This document shows positions 1 to 7,936 of a DNA stretch of 64,000 bases, one piece after another. Position 1 is the first letter of the stretch. Every line of letters starts with the position of its first letter. This stretch comes from Shouchella sp047238345 (GTDB taxonomy: Bacteria; Bacillota; Bacilli; Bacillales; Bacillaceae_D): assembly GCF_047238345.1 (NCBI RefSeq), contig NZ_JBDFMQ010000001.1, positions 3,286,001 through 3,350,000 of the forward strand. Reading direction: 5' to 3'. Below the pieces are notes generated by a model. It was not told the origin of the DNA and made no database searches. It saw nothing but the letters and a program-made list of their open reading frames with translations. The translations under genes were made by a program, and so were the position numbers.

Positions 1-150
1 ATCGGCGTAAAACAAATGATAATTTGACGTGTTATCTTGGTTCACTGTTTTTTTCACTAATCGCATACCGAGAATGTTTCTGTAGAAAGCTAAATTACGT
101 TCTGCATTTGCCGTTAGAGAAGATACATGGTGATGACCTTTAAGTTTCAT
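1..150 (-). CDS. mhqO: MhqO-like ring-cleaving dioxygenase (VOC family), 5' part only
   Basis: Only the first 50 codons lie in the window; the rest runs off the left edge. They begin MKLKGHHHVSSLTANAERNL and continue with a FYRNILGMRLV stretch, the usual opening of glyoxalase/dioxygenase-fold proteins, with the metal-ligand His near residue 8. Members of the MhqO/MhqA group are thiol-dependent or Fe(II) extradiol-type dioxygenases acting on hydroquinones and catechols. The AGGAG-like site just upstream fits the start. It diverges from mhqD, and the shared operator between them supports the assignment. Substrate is inferred from the family. Confidence 0.8.
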   Translation of the reverse strand, partial: MKLKGHHHVSSLTANAERNLAFYRNILGMRLVKKTVNQDNTSNYHLFYAD

Positions 151-173
151 GGGTGTCACTCCTTTTTCTAATC

Positions 174-215
174 TTGATTTATTTATAGTTTACAGGTAAA
201 CTGAATGTGAGTCAA
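174..215. promoter_or_regulatory. Divergent overlapping promoters with one shared palindromic operator (MhqR-type)
   Basis: A perfect inverted repeat AGTTTAC-AG-GTAAACT lies at 187-202. It contains the -10 hexamers of both directions. Rightward: TTGATT at 174-179, 17 bp, TAAACT at 197-202. Leftward (read on minus): TTGACT at 215-210, 17 bp, TAAACT at 192-187. One dimeric repressor bound here would silence mhqO and mhqD-mhqR together. The neighbouring MarR-family gene is the obvious candidate. A near-identical site sits at 22329-22348. Confidence 0.75.
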
Positions 216-234
216 TTTTAAGGGAGGGTTTTTC

Positions 235-849
235 ATGCGTTATTTCTATCATCGTAGTCAAACGACAACAGATACATTCATTTTGCTTCACGGAAGTGCT
301 GGAAGAGAATCCGATTTACTTGAAATTGCAGGTGATTTAGATGTCTCTTTCTCCGTCATCGGCTTACGAGGAGACGTCCGGGATGAAAAAGGCTTTCGCT
401 ATTTTTCTCGTCCAACGAACGGAGCGTTTGATTATGATGATATCAACGCTCGTACGGAAGACATTCACGAAACCATTAAAGATCTTCTAAAAAAGAACGG
501 CACGAAGGATGCGCGCCTTCATTTGATTGGATACTCCAATGGAGCGAATGTTGCAACAAATTTAATTCGACGGTATCCAGAAGACTACACAAGCGCCGTG
601 TTGTTCCATCCGAGTCACCTGTTTCGTGATGCACGTGACATTGACCTAGATGGTACAACGATTTTTATTTCCGCTGGTGCAACAGATACACTCGTTTCAC
701 CTGGAGATGCCTTCGCACTTGAAGCACAACTACAATCTTATGGTGCGCAAACCAAGCTCGCCTTAACCGATTATGGTCACGCCCTTACAACTGCTGACAT
801 CGAGGAAGCAACGAACTGGTGGAAAATCGTTCAAGGAAGCTCATTATGA
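235..849 (+). CDS. mhqD: MhqD-like alpha/beta hydrolase (carboxylesterase)
   Basis: A 204-residue cytoplasmic alpha/beta-hydrolase. The nucleophile is Ser101 in GYSNG, the acid is Asp151 in GATDTLV, and the base is His182 in YGHALT; the oxyanion-loop segment LLHGSAG is at 17-23. Length and motif order match the carboxylesterase/phospholipase family of Bacillus MhqD, which belongs to the methylhydroquinone and catechol response. The site GGGAGGG precedes ATG. It overlaps the regulator gene by 4 bp, so the two are co-translated. The natural substrate is not known. Confidence 0.85.
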   Translation: MRYFYHRSQTTTDTFILLHGSAGRESDLLEIAGDLDVSFSVIGLRGDVRDEKGFRYFSRPTNGAFDYDDINARTEDIHETIKDLLKKNGTKDARLHLIGYSNGANVATNLIRRYPEDYTSAVLFHPSHLFRDARDIDLDGTTIFISAGATDTLVSPGDAFALEAQLQSYGAQTKLALTDYGHALTTADIEEATNWWKIVQGSSL

Positions 850-1286
850 AACAAAATGATAAAACAAAAGAAGAAGTGCTCGCACTCCTCGTCTGGTTTC
901 GATTGTCGCGAACGTACCACCAAAGTCTAAAACGTTCAAATACCTTTTTAAAAAAGTGGGGTCTTACAGTTGCACAGTTTGATGTACTCGTCCAAATTGG
1001 CACGCATACACGTTTATCGCAACTTGATTTAGCGAATACCCTACTTGTCACGAAAGGCAACATAACAAAGCTACTTATGAAAATGGAAGAAAACGATTGG
1101 ATCATACGGGAAAAAGAAAAAAAGTCCAAATACCTTTCGCTAACGTCAAAAGGCCAAGATCTGTATAACGAGATTGTCCCACAACAGGAACACCAACAAG
1201 CCGCCTATTTCGAACGATTAGATGGCGAAGAGTTAAAACAACTCCATGATTTGCTTAAAAAAGTAGGCGAACCAGAAGAAACGTAA
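846..1286 (+). CDS. mhqR: MarR-family repressor, MhqR-like
   Basis: A 146-residue winged-helix protein. The DNA-binding region spans about residues 45-100 and contains LSQLDLANTLLVTKGNITKLL followed by the charged wing EKEKKSKY. The start at ATG 846 is chosen because AAGGA lies 8-9 bases upstream and the codon overlaps the mhqD stop (ATGA). In Bacillus, MhqR represses mhq genes and is released by quinone-like electrophiles. Location directly behind the operator-controlled mhqD implies autoregulation. MhqR identity is inferred from context; general MarR membership is secure. Confidence 0.8.
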   Translation: MKQNDKTKEEVLALLVWFRLSRTYHQSLKRSNTFLKKWGLTVAQFDVLVQIGTHTRLSQLDLANTLLVTKGNITKLLMKMEENDWIIREKEKKSKYLSLTSKGQDLYNEIVPQQEHQQAAYFERLDGEELKQLHDLLKKVGEPEET

Positions 1287-1290
1287 AAAG

Positions 1291-1317
1291 GAGCGGACAG
1301 CAGTCCCGCTCTTTTTT
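1291..1317 (+). terminator. Rho-independent terminator of mhqD-mhqR
   Basis: A GC-rich stem (GAGCGGAC / GTCCCGCTC, one bulge) is followed by CTTTTTT immediately after the regulator stop codon. Confidence 0.8.
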
Positions 1318-1324
1318 CACGTCG

Positions 1325-1552
1325 TTAAACCGTAGCCGTTTTCTTTTTGAATACGGCTAACGATACACCATATGCCATCGTTGCAGCTATAAAACCATTT
1401 ATGTAACCAACGATAGGATAGTAAGCCGTACCATTTTCAACTATAGAAATCCAACCTTGCACGTACAGCATGGTCAGAACGTATCCAGAAAGAATGTCTA
1501 AAGCAAACAGTAGTACGATAAACACAGCAATAAATAGTAAATAAGGTTTCAT
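1325..1552 (-). CDS. Small two-helix membrane protein
   Basis: 75 residues with two hydrophobic segments, about residues 5-30 and 45-67, and a short cationic tail (KKKTATV). A good site, GAGGAGGGACAATC, precedes ATG. It converges on the mhqR terminator. No family is recognised and no function can be assigned; the ribosome site and composition make it a credible gene. Confidence 0.6.
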   Translation of the reverse strand: MKPYLLFIAVFIVLLFALDILSGYVLTMLYVQGWISIVENGTAYYPIVGYINGFIAATMAYGVSLAVFKKKTATV

Positions 1553-1693
1553 GATTGTCCCTCCTCCCCTCTATACGAACCCAAGATGAGAGTCGTTTCA
1601 AAATAAGTCTATGTGACGGTTCTTTATGCTCGATCTACGTTTATAAAACTCATTTCTGCTTTTCGATCCACGTCGCATACCTCCACTAGCTTT

Positions 1694-2005
1694 TTAAATC
1701 ATCTTATCATTTTTTTCATTGCGGCAAAATCTGCTCCATTCGAGCGCCCATTGAAAATAGACCATCATGCTCAAAGCAATAAAAATGGCGCTAACGCTAT
1801 AGTGCCAAACCATTGAACTCATAACGACTAGCAAGAAAGTGAGCGATAAAACACCTATGGCCCCAGTGACAAATCGTAGTTTCGAACGTCTCGTTAATGA
1901 GATTTGTTTCTTACAATGAGGGCACGTGATACGAAATGCCTTCATCCGTAGCCAAGCGAGGGCATTTAGTTGCTCGTTACACATTGGACAAACAGGTTTT
2001 TGCAT
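1694..2005 (-). CDS. Zinc-ribbon membrane protein (CXXC...CXXC type)
   Basis: 103 residues. The N-terminus carries two CXXC pairs (Cys6/Cys9 and Cys28/Cys31, the second as CPHC) spaced 18 residues apart, as in small zinc-ribbon proteins common in Bacilli. Two transmembrane helices follow, near 45-63 and 70-86, and the tail is charged. The sequence upstream of its ATG contains AAGGGAGTAAAACC, a plausible ribosome site. Function is unknown. Confidence 0.65.
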   Translation of the reverse strand: MQKPVCPMCNEQLNALAWLRMKAFRITCPHCKKQISLTRRSKLRFVTGAIGVLSLTFLLVVMSSMVWHYSVSAIFIALSMMVYFQWALEWSRFCRNEKNDKMI

Positions 2006-2160
2006 GGTTTTACTCCCTTACGTTGAAAGGATATTTCCTAAAAAAAGCGAAGTACTCTATGACGAAAGGATGATGCAGGATGTTCATCGTAAGTGAGGAT
2101 TAATTAAAAACTAGATTAAAAAAGGATGGTGGTATAAATCAAAACGAGAATGTGAGCTGA

Positions 2161-3414
2161 ATGAACGTGAGTCGTTTTTTTATTACGATTGATTTTTCAA
2201 AGATGTGGATCCATACCTTCTTACGCATTTTTCATGACCGCTTTAAAGAACTGGCCCTTCCTCTTGTTACGCTGGCTTTAACGCAATCACCACTTGTGAC
2301 CGCGTTAGTCTTATTATCTCAACAAGTGGGCACAATCTTTTTTTCTATTCCAATTGGAACGTGGGTGGAGCGACGAAACCCAGTCATTGTCTCTTCTTGC
2401 GGTTCAATCTTAACAGGCTTGTTCATGTTTGCGCTTGCTTACGCTGTGAGTTTAGACCATACAAATGCGGTCGTCATCAGCTTTCTATTATGTGCATTGG
2501 GCATTGTTAGTCTGTTTCATTCAACTGCTTTTCATATAATGGTTCCTAAAATCGTTGGTCGGCATCGATTATTACGTGCCCACACCTTACTTGAAATGGC
2601 AGATGCCATAGTTACGTTACTAGGCCCTGCTTTAGGGGGCTACCTTTTAGCGACCTATGGCGCAAGCACGACATTAGCAATCTGTGGAGGAATTCTATTA
2701 ACAGCGTCCATTTTTTTAATCTCTTTACGCTATGATTATACGAAACCTACATCTAGAAATAGAGAGCCTGTCAAAGCACGCCTTCGTATGTTTACCATTC
2801 AATCTGTTGAAGGTCTGACCTTTTTATTTAAAAATTCGGCGCAACGAGCATCCACGTTAGCTTTGACAACACTAGGGTTTTCAACGATATTTATTACGCT
2901 AACGCTAATCTTCCATGCTTCAAGCACGCTCCAGTTTTCCGAACAGGAAGTTGGTTTGCTGTTATCAAGCGCAGGTCTCGGAAATATCATAGGCGTACTA
3001 ATCATAAACCGATTTAAACAATCCAACTGGCTCTATTTATTAGTCGTATTGTTGGTACTATCTTCTCTCGGTGTCATGCTGCTGCTCACCAGCTCATTTT
3101 GGCTCATGTGCTTTGGTATGATGCTGTTCGACGGCGCCCTTTCTATGGGATTTGTCGTTCAAGTTGCTGTTCATCAAGGCATTACCCCAGATTCATTGCT
3201 TGCACGAGTACGAAGCGCAACCTATGTAATTGGAGGGCTTGTTTCCATGATTGCAACAATCCTCTCTGGTTTATTAACAGAATTGAATTCCCTTGTAGCT
3301 TTAGGATTTGGCAGTCTCATGTTGATCGTTCCAGCCTTCCTCTTACTCCGCTATCGGCACGCTGGCGTAGGGCTTCATGAGCTGCAACCACTTGAAAACG
3401 TGATGACAAACTAA
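2161..3414 (+). CDS. MFS transporter (drug efflux type)
   Basis: 417 residues with about 12 hydrophobic segments. The first helix region carries DRFKELALPL, and the loop after helix 2 has GTWVERRNPVIV, the A-like motif of macrolide/enterobactin-type MFS exporters. The N-terminus is a little atypical, and the ATG directly follows an in-frame TGA with only a weak ribosome site. The upstream 60 bases contain AAAAGGATGGTGG, a stronger site that leads into a three-codon frame, so translation may be unusual. Substrate unknown. Confidence 0.8.
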   Translation: MNVSRFFITIDFSKMWIHTFLRIFHDRFKELALPLVTLALTQSPLVTALVLLSQQVGTIFFSIPIGTWVERRNPVIVSSCGSILTGLFMFALAYAVSLDHTNAVVISFLLCALGIVSLFHSTAFHIMVPKIVGRHRLLRAHTLLEMADAIVTLLGPALGGYLLATYGASTTLAICGGILLTASIFLISLRYDYTKPTSRNREPVKARLRMFTIQSVEGLTFLFKNSAQRASTLALTTLGFSTIFITLTLIFHASSTLQFSEQEVGLLLSSAGLGNIIGVLIINRFKQSNWLYLLVVLLVLSSLGVMLLLTSSFWLMCFGMMLFDGALSMGFVVQVAVHQGITPDSLLARVRSATYVIGGLVSMIATILSGLLTELNSLVALGFGSLMLIVPAFLLLRYRHAGVGLHELQPLENVMTN

Positions 3415-3416
3415 AA

Positions 3417-3441
3417 AGGAGAGTCCTACCCTCTCCTTTCT
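3417..3441. terminator. Bidirectional terminator
   Basis: Inverted repeat AGGAGAG-tcctacc-CTCTCCT with a T-rich 3' flank. It sits between the MFS gene and the convergent membrane gene and overlaps the last codons of the latter. Confidence 0.65.
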
Positions 3442-3671
3442 TCTGTGATGCCCCAAATGGAAAAGAGGATACCAACGACGCCTACAACGATCGAGGTAGT
3501 AAAAATAGCAGACGAATAAACCGTCTCTCCTTGCAGAATCGTGCTAAATTCAACAGCAGCGGGCACTTCATTGCCATAGCCACCTGCTAACACCGCCGCA
3601 ATTAGATAGTGACCAACAAATAAAATCGCAGCAGCAATCATAAGTCCTGAACCAACAAGTGCTTTAACCAT
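3426..3671 (-). CDS. Small membrane protein
   Basis: 81 residues starting MVKALVGSGL. ATG 3671 is selected because GGAGGG lies 8 bases upstream; a longer in-frame extension lacks a site. Two hydrophobic helices at about 4-26 and 52-73 are separated by a polar outer loop, and the end is ITEERRG. No family recognised. It diverges from the NUDIX gene with 41 bp between starts. Confidence 0.6.
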   Translation of the reverse strand: MVKALVGSGLMIAAAILFVGHYLIAAVLAGGYGNEVPAAVEFSTILQGETVYSSAIFTTSIVVGVVGILFSIWGITEERRG

Positions 3672-3712
3672 AAACGAAATCCCTCCGATCTTTCTAATAA
3701 AAGGAGCAAACC

Positions 3713-4126
3713 ATGCCAAATCACACACCTAAACATATTATTTCCGCCGCAACCATCATCCTAAATGAAAAAAACGACATTCTTTTGATCAAAGGACCTA
3801 AACGAGGCTGGGAATTTCCAGGTGGACAGGTGGAAGAAGGGGAATCCTTAATTCATGCTGCCATTCGCGAGACAAAAGAAGAAACCGGTTTAGATGTGGA
3901 AATCACTCAATTTTGCGGAATCTTCCAGAACATTCGTTCATCAATTTGCAACACCCTCTATTTAGCAAAAATCGTTGGTGGTGAAATGACCACAACCCCA
4001 GAAAGCTTAGAAATTGGTTTCTTCTCCATTGAAAAAGCGTTAGAAATGGTCACATACACCAACTTTCGAGAACGAATCGAATACTGCCTAGATCCAACAA
4101 AACAACCATTTATCGTACCGTTTTAA
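3713..4126 (+). CDS. NUDIX hydrolase
   Basis: 137 residues. The NUDIX box runs from Gly37 to about Leu60 (GGQVEEGES... RETKEETGL) and contains every consensus position of GX5EX7REUXEEXGU. The family hydrolyses nucleoside diphosphates linked to another moiety, using Mg2+ on the box glutamates. AAAGGAG precedes ATG. The exact substrate cannot be told; similar small Bacillus members are annotated as 8-oxo-dGTP diphosphatases without firm proof. Its end overlaps the convergent small gene by 4 bp. Confidence 0.85.
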   Translation: MPNHTPKHIISAATIILNEKNDILLIKGPKRGWEFPGGQVEEGESLIHAAIRETKEETGLDVEITQFCGIFQNIRSSICNTLYLAKIVGGEMTTTPESLEIGFFSIEKALEMVTYTNFRERIEYCLDPTKQPFIVPF

Positions 4127-4302
4127 AGGGTACGAATGAAGATGGCTAAATAGGAACTCGTTATGCCAAAGAATGTCTTGGCAGTTAATTGATCAAGCTG
4201 CCACCCGTCCTTTTGATACTCGTTGAGCGTCATTTCTAGCTGACTTTGTTTCTTTTTCTTCGTCATTCCGGAAGGCGACAGTTCGACAACTTTATAGGTC
4301 AT
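4123..4302 (-). CDS. Small DUF4177-like protein
   Basis: A 59-residue frame beginning MTYKVVELSPSGMTKKKKQ and containing LNEYQKDGWQLDQL, the hallmark of DUF4177-type proteins, which are small alpha/beta domains with YKVV at the start and an EGWEL-like motif. AAAAAGGA lies 11 bases before the ATG. The function of this family is not known. It is too short for many gene callers. Confidence 0.6.
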   Translation of the reverse strand: MTYKVVELSPSGMTKKKKQSQLEMTLNEYQKDGWQLDQLTAKTFFGITSSYLAIFIRTL

Positions 4303-4422
4303 GAAAGATTCAGTCCTTTTTCTTCACACTTACCCTGGAAAAAAGATCCATAAACGTTATATTTCTGAGGGAAGCGTTCAACAGTAATCGACTTCAAATT
4401 TATCGAACCTTACCATTTTTTC

Positions 4423-4453
4423 TTGACTTGGAGTTACTCAAGGGTGATACCTT
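4423..4453 (+). promoter_or_regulatory. MerR-type promoter with 19-bp spacer
   Basis: TTGACT (4423-4428) and TACCTT (4448-4453) are separated by 19 bp rather than 17. An interrupted inverted repeat (CTTG...CAAG) lies in the spacer. This elongated spacer is characteristic of promoters activated by MerR-family regulators, often for drug efflux genes such as the one downstream. No merR gene is in the window. Confidence 0.5.
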
Positions 4454-4517
4454 TTACATACCAATTATAAAGGTGTGATGCGACATTAATCAGCCAACCC
4501 CTGCTCATCAAGTACAG

Positions 4518-5711
4518 ATGACAAAGCCTTTCTTCTACATACTTGCGCTTTTATTAGCGTACGCTTCAATCTCGACGGATCTTTATTTGCCTGCACTTCC
4601 AGAAATGAGTGCGGCTCTTCGTACGACGCAAGGTGCATTAGAAATAACGGTTTCCACCTATCTCTTAGGATTTGCATTCGGGCAACTCATTTGGGGGCCC
4701 TTAAGCGATCGATTTGGACGAAAGCTTCCTCTTGCGGGCGGGCTCGTTCTTTTCGTCATTGGATCTGTAGCATGTGCCTTCTCCACTGACGTGTGGCATT
4801 TAATTGTTGGTCGAACGGTTCAAGCCTTAGGAGCAAGCGCAAGCGTTGTGCTAGCTCGAGCGATGATACGGGATCTTTTTCAACGCGAAGAAGCAGCTCG
4901 AGTCTTGTCTACACTCACTGCAATTATGATTATTGCTCCCATGCTTGGTCCTATAATCGGTGCACAAATACTAGCGATCTCATCATGGCCCGTTATTTTT
5001 ATGGTGTTAGCGTGCATTGGTATGGCTACTTTGGCTTCTTTACCAAAAGTAATTCCAGAAACACTGCCCGCAACTTCGCGTGAACAGATCTCCCTTCTTT
5101 CCACTTTGAAACACTATTGGTTATTATGCACAAATCGCCTGTTTCTTTCTTATGCTTTGGCATGCGCTACCTTAAATGCTGGAATCTTTGCGTTTGTCGC
5201 TGGTTCCCCTTTTGCCTACATTAGTTATTACAACGTATCTCCAACTGTTTACGGAATTCTATTTGCACTCAATTCATTAGGGATTATGGCGGTCAATATG
5301 CTCAATCGCAGACTCATTCCTACCTACGGAGGAGACCGTCTCCTTTTAATAGGTGCGAGCTGCGCCACTATCGTAGGTGGTTTACTCGTGCTGATGACAA
5401 TAACTGGATATGGCGGTCTGTTTGCTTTCGCACTCTTGCTGTTTTTGTTTGTATCTTCAAGTGGCTTCATCGTTGCCAACTCCATTTCTGGAGGCCTAGC
5501 AGCGGTTCAGACTGGTACAGGTTCAGCTTCTGCGCTGTTGGGGTTTGCTCAATATGGAGGAGGTATGCTTGGATCAGCTCTACTTGGCCTGGTTGCATCT
5601 GGTACACCCATTCCCTTAGCCGTTATCACCTTTGTAGCAGGAAGTACCTGCCTTCTTGCAACACTCGTCATTGTTAAAGAAAGAAAGCGACATGTCAAAA
5701 AGGCAGCTTAA
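4518..5711 (+). CDS. Bcr/CflA-family multidrug MFS exporter
   Basis: 397 residues with 12 hydrophobic helices. Family marks include STDLYLPALPEM in the helix 1 region, GPLSDRFGRKLPL after helix 2 (motif A) and GRTVQALGAS with VLARAMIRD in helices 4-5. The family is the Bcr/CflA drug:proton antiporters. The start is uncertain: ATG 4518 has no ribosome site, while AAAGGTG at 4470 precedes ATG 4478, which is one base out of frame and stops after MRH. Either an alternative start or a small frameshift is possible. A MerR-type promoter lies upstream. Confidence 0.85.
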   Translation: MTKPFFYILALLLAYASISTDLYLPALPEMSAALRTTQGALEITVSTYLLGFAFGQLIWGPLSDRFGRKLPLAGGLVLFVIGSVACAFSTDVWHLIVGRTVQALGASASVVLARAMIRDLFQREEAARVLSTLTAIMIIAPMLGPIIGAQILAISSWPVIFMVLACIGMATLASLPKVIPETLPATSREQISLLSTLKHYWLLCTNRLFLSYALACATLNAGIFAFVAGSPFAYISYYNVSPTVYGILFALNSLGIMAVNMLNRRLIPTYGGDRLLLIGASCATIVGGLLVLMTITGYGGLFAFALLLFLFVSSSGFIVANSISGGLAAVQTGTGSASALLGFAQYGGGMLGSALLGLVASGTPIPLAVITFVAGSTCLLATLVIVKERKRHVKKAA

Positions 5712-5726
5712 TGAGGCTGCCTTTTT
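5697..5726. terminator. Bidirectional terminator
   Basis: Stem AAAAAGGCAGC / GCTGCCTTTTT spans the stop codon of the exporter and serves the convergent gene as well. Confidence 0.8.
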
Positions 5727-6448
5727 AGATCTTCTAGCATTTGAACATTCACGAGACCACCATCTTCAAATAACTGTTTAAGCGGGTAAATATGACTCGC
5801 TCCATATAAAACGAGAAGACGTTCATCTTCTCGAGCCAGATGAAGAATATGTTGATAGATTCGTAAGTTGCGATACATCCAATAATGGGTAAGCCACTCG
5901 ATTCCAACGGGGTTTTTTTCCGAACCGATTGAAGCAAGATGTAAGTGCCCTCGATGCATCGCTTTTAAGCGCTGAAGCTCATTTAATTTATGTAGATATT
6001 CAGCCATGGTCTGATTGTATAAATAAGCTCCCAGTTCGTCTTCTGATCTTTTAAAACCATCAAGAATTTCTTGAAATTTATCTGTTTGATAGGTTGTACC
6101 GTAATGGAAAGGATCAGCATGAACCTCACCTTGCCAGTCCACCGCTTCAATCGTTGAAAGATTCATTTGCTTTGCCAGCCGAAAGCCAATCTGATCAATT
6201 TCTCCTATCCGTAATGCTTGCTCTCCAAAAAGATAATCTTGATAGTTTCGAGTGAGCTGATCCTGCTTTTCTTTTACGCTCTCTACGCAAATTTTTGTTG
6301 GTGAAAAGGAGGAAAGCTGATTGACGAATTGCTTGATTTCATTCTGTCGACCTTCTTCAAGAACGTCAAATTTATTTCCTATCAATATGTCATTCACATT
6401 TGACTTATCAAAGTGGTCAACACCGACAAGTAAAATGGTTGGTTTCAC
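5708..6448 (-). CDS. DUF5694-like protein (TraB/TIKI-like GxxH protein)
   Basis: 246 residues, soluble. It opens with ILLVGVDHFD, ends with LLVLYGASHIYPL and has an internal PTKICVES motif. This layout, a GxxH at each end around conserved Glu/Arg, resembles DUF5694 and the wider EreA/TraB/TIKI superfamily, some members of which are metalloproteases or esterases. GTG 6448 is the start, with GGAGGG seven bases upstream. A catalytic role is inference only. Confidence 0.6.
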   Translation of the reverse strand: MKPTILLVGVDHFDKSNVNDILIGNKFDVLEEGRQNEIKQFVNQLSSFSPTKICVESVKEKQDQLTRNYQDYLFGEQALRIGEIDQIGFRLAKQMNLSTIEAVDWQGEVHADPFHYGTTYQTDKFQEILDGFKRSEDELGAYLYNQTMAEYLHKLNELQRLKAMHRGHLHLASIGSEKNPVGIEWLTHYWMYRNLRIYQHILHLAREDERLLVLYGASHIYPLKQLFEDGGLVNVQMLEDLKRQPH

Positions 6449-6645
6449 ATGCTACCCTCCGATTCATAAAACTGATATATGGATAAATTCAGAAAGACGT
6501 ACGTCACTCATCTCAACCTCTCTTCACTCTGATTCTAAAAACAATAAACGTTCTTTCCTAAAGCGAAAGCTAGAAGTGAAAGAACGTCGCTAGTAAAAAT
6601 AGAAAAACACAAGGTAACGTAGACAAAGTTAACGCAAATCCTCTC

Positions 6646-6951
6646 TTACCCTCTTGATCTCCTAGGAGACACCTGACGTACAAGAAACGAAAAGAATTCA
6701 ATGATTAGAGTCAAAACGAAAAGCACAATCATCCAAAAAAGGATAGCATTTGAGATAAGATGATCAAACGGCGCAAATTCTTGTGTGAACATCGTTTCAG
6801 GTAATAAGCCAAATAAGTACAATCCATTTGATCCACTTTCTGCACTATCTTGTAGATTCGGATTAAACCCCGCTAGATCAAGTAAAAAGAAAACGACAAA
6901 CACAACACCTAACGTCAGCGCACCTGATAAAAAACTTCGTAAAAATGACAT
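6646..6951 (-). CDS. Small membrane protein (YfzA-like)
   Basis: 101 residues with hydrophobic helices at about 8-30 and 66-92, a roughly 35-residue outer loop between them and an arginine-rich tail (SPRRSRG). GAGGAGG lies upstream of the ATG. The layout recalls the YfzA family of Bacilli, but I cannot confirm that, and no function is known. Confidence 0.55.
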   Translation of the reverse strand: MSFLRSFLSGALTLGVVFVVFFLLDLAGFNPNLQDSAESGSNGLYLFGLLPETMFTQEFAPFDHLISNAILFWMIVLFVLTLIIEFFSFLVRQVSPRRSRG

Positions 6952-7026
6952 ATGTTTCCTCCTCTCTTGCTCTATATATACACGTATTAAAGCAGGAAGA
7001 AACCTTTTTTTACAATTTTTTCAATT

Positions 7027-7055
7027 AAAAAAGCTCCCTCTCGTTTAAGAGGGAG
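7027..7055 (-). terminator. Terminator of the alarmone synthetase gene
   Basis: Perfect 8-bp stem CTCCCTCT / AGAGGGAG with TTTTTT in the minus direction, just after the stop of the gene ending at 7063. Confidence 0.85.
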
Positions 7056-7062
7056 ACGCTCA

Positions 7063-7824
7063 TTACTTCTCGTCGTTTTGCTGAAAGGAAGACAGTGATT
7101 GCAATAATTCATTCGGAAGCTTCAATTGCTCTTGATCAATACTTAATGCTTTAAACAAATCGCCTTCATCACTTTTGGTTGTAAAGCTTAACGATTGATT
7201 ATGAAGAGCCTCCATTTGCTTATCAAGTGCCGCAGATTGGTCGGCTACTTTTTTCAGTTCATCTAGCATTTGCGATGGAACAGCTTCCTCAAATTTGTAA
7301 AAGATCTTATGTTCTAAACTAGCCCAAAAGTCCATAGCTACTGTACGAATTTGAATTTCGACGGGAATATGTTCACGACAATTTGATAAGTAGACGGGTA
7401 CTTCTACAATAATGTGCATGCTGCGATAGCCGTTCGGTTTCGGTTTTGAAATATAATCTTTTACATCAATGACTTTTAAATCGTCATGGGATTCTAGCAT
7501 CTCTTTGATCGCAAAGATATCTTTTTGAAACGAGCAATTAATTCGTACCCCTGCAATATCTTTTATATTTTTTTCAATGACGTTTATGTTCAACGGAATC
7601 TGTTTACGTTTCAACTTCTGCAGTAAGCTCTCTGGCGTTTTTAATCTAGATGAGATGCTTTCAATCGGATTGTAGTCATGAACATAATTAAATTCTTCTT
7701 CTAGAATTTCAATTTTTGTTGTCATTTCATCTAAGGCAAACTTATACTTCATCATAAAGCGTGTGAGTTCTTTTTTTGCCTCTTTTAATTGATGCATCGT
7801 AATGGCATTTCCTTGATTACTCAT
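7063..7824 (-). CDS. Small alarmone synthetase (RelP/RelQ-type GTP pyrophosphokinase)
   Basis: 253 residues from ATG 7824 (AAAGGA ten bases upstream). It contains the RelA/SpoT synthetase core: SRLKTPESLLQKLKRK, IKDIAGVRINCSF, DYISKPKPNGYRSMHII and VEIQIRTVAMDFWASLEHK. There is no HD hydrolase, TGS or ACT domain, so it is a stand-alone small synthetase like Bacillus YjbM/YwaC. It makes (p)ppGpp from ATP and GDP/GTP. The C-terminus is some 40 residues longer than those of YjbM/YwaC. Whether it is RelP or RelQ cannot be decided by eye. Confidence 0.9.
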   Translation of the reverse strand: MSNQGNAITMHQLKEAKKELTRFMMKYKFALDEMTTKIEILEEEFNYVHDYNPIESISSRLKTPESLLQKLKRKQIPLNINVIEKNIKDIAGVRINCSFQKDIFAIKEMLESHDDLKVIDVKDYISKPKPNGYRSMHIIVEVPVYLSNCREHIPVEIQIRTVAMDFWASLEHKIFYKFEEAVPSQMLDELKKVADQSAALDKQMEALHNQSLSFTTKSDEGDLFKALSIDQEQLKLPNELLQSLSSFQQNDEK

Positions 7825-7936
7825 ATGCGCGAAATCCTTTCTCACTGCTCAAAAGTCTACATCTATCATTGCACCTCTCCATCAGTATGTCAAAAGGTGT
7901 TCCAATGTAAACTTGTGGGTTAGTGTGAAACGCATA

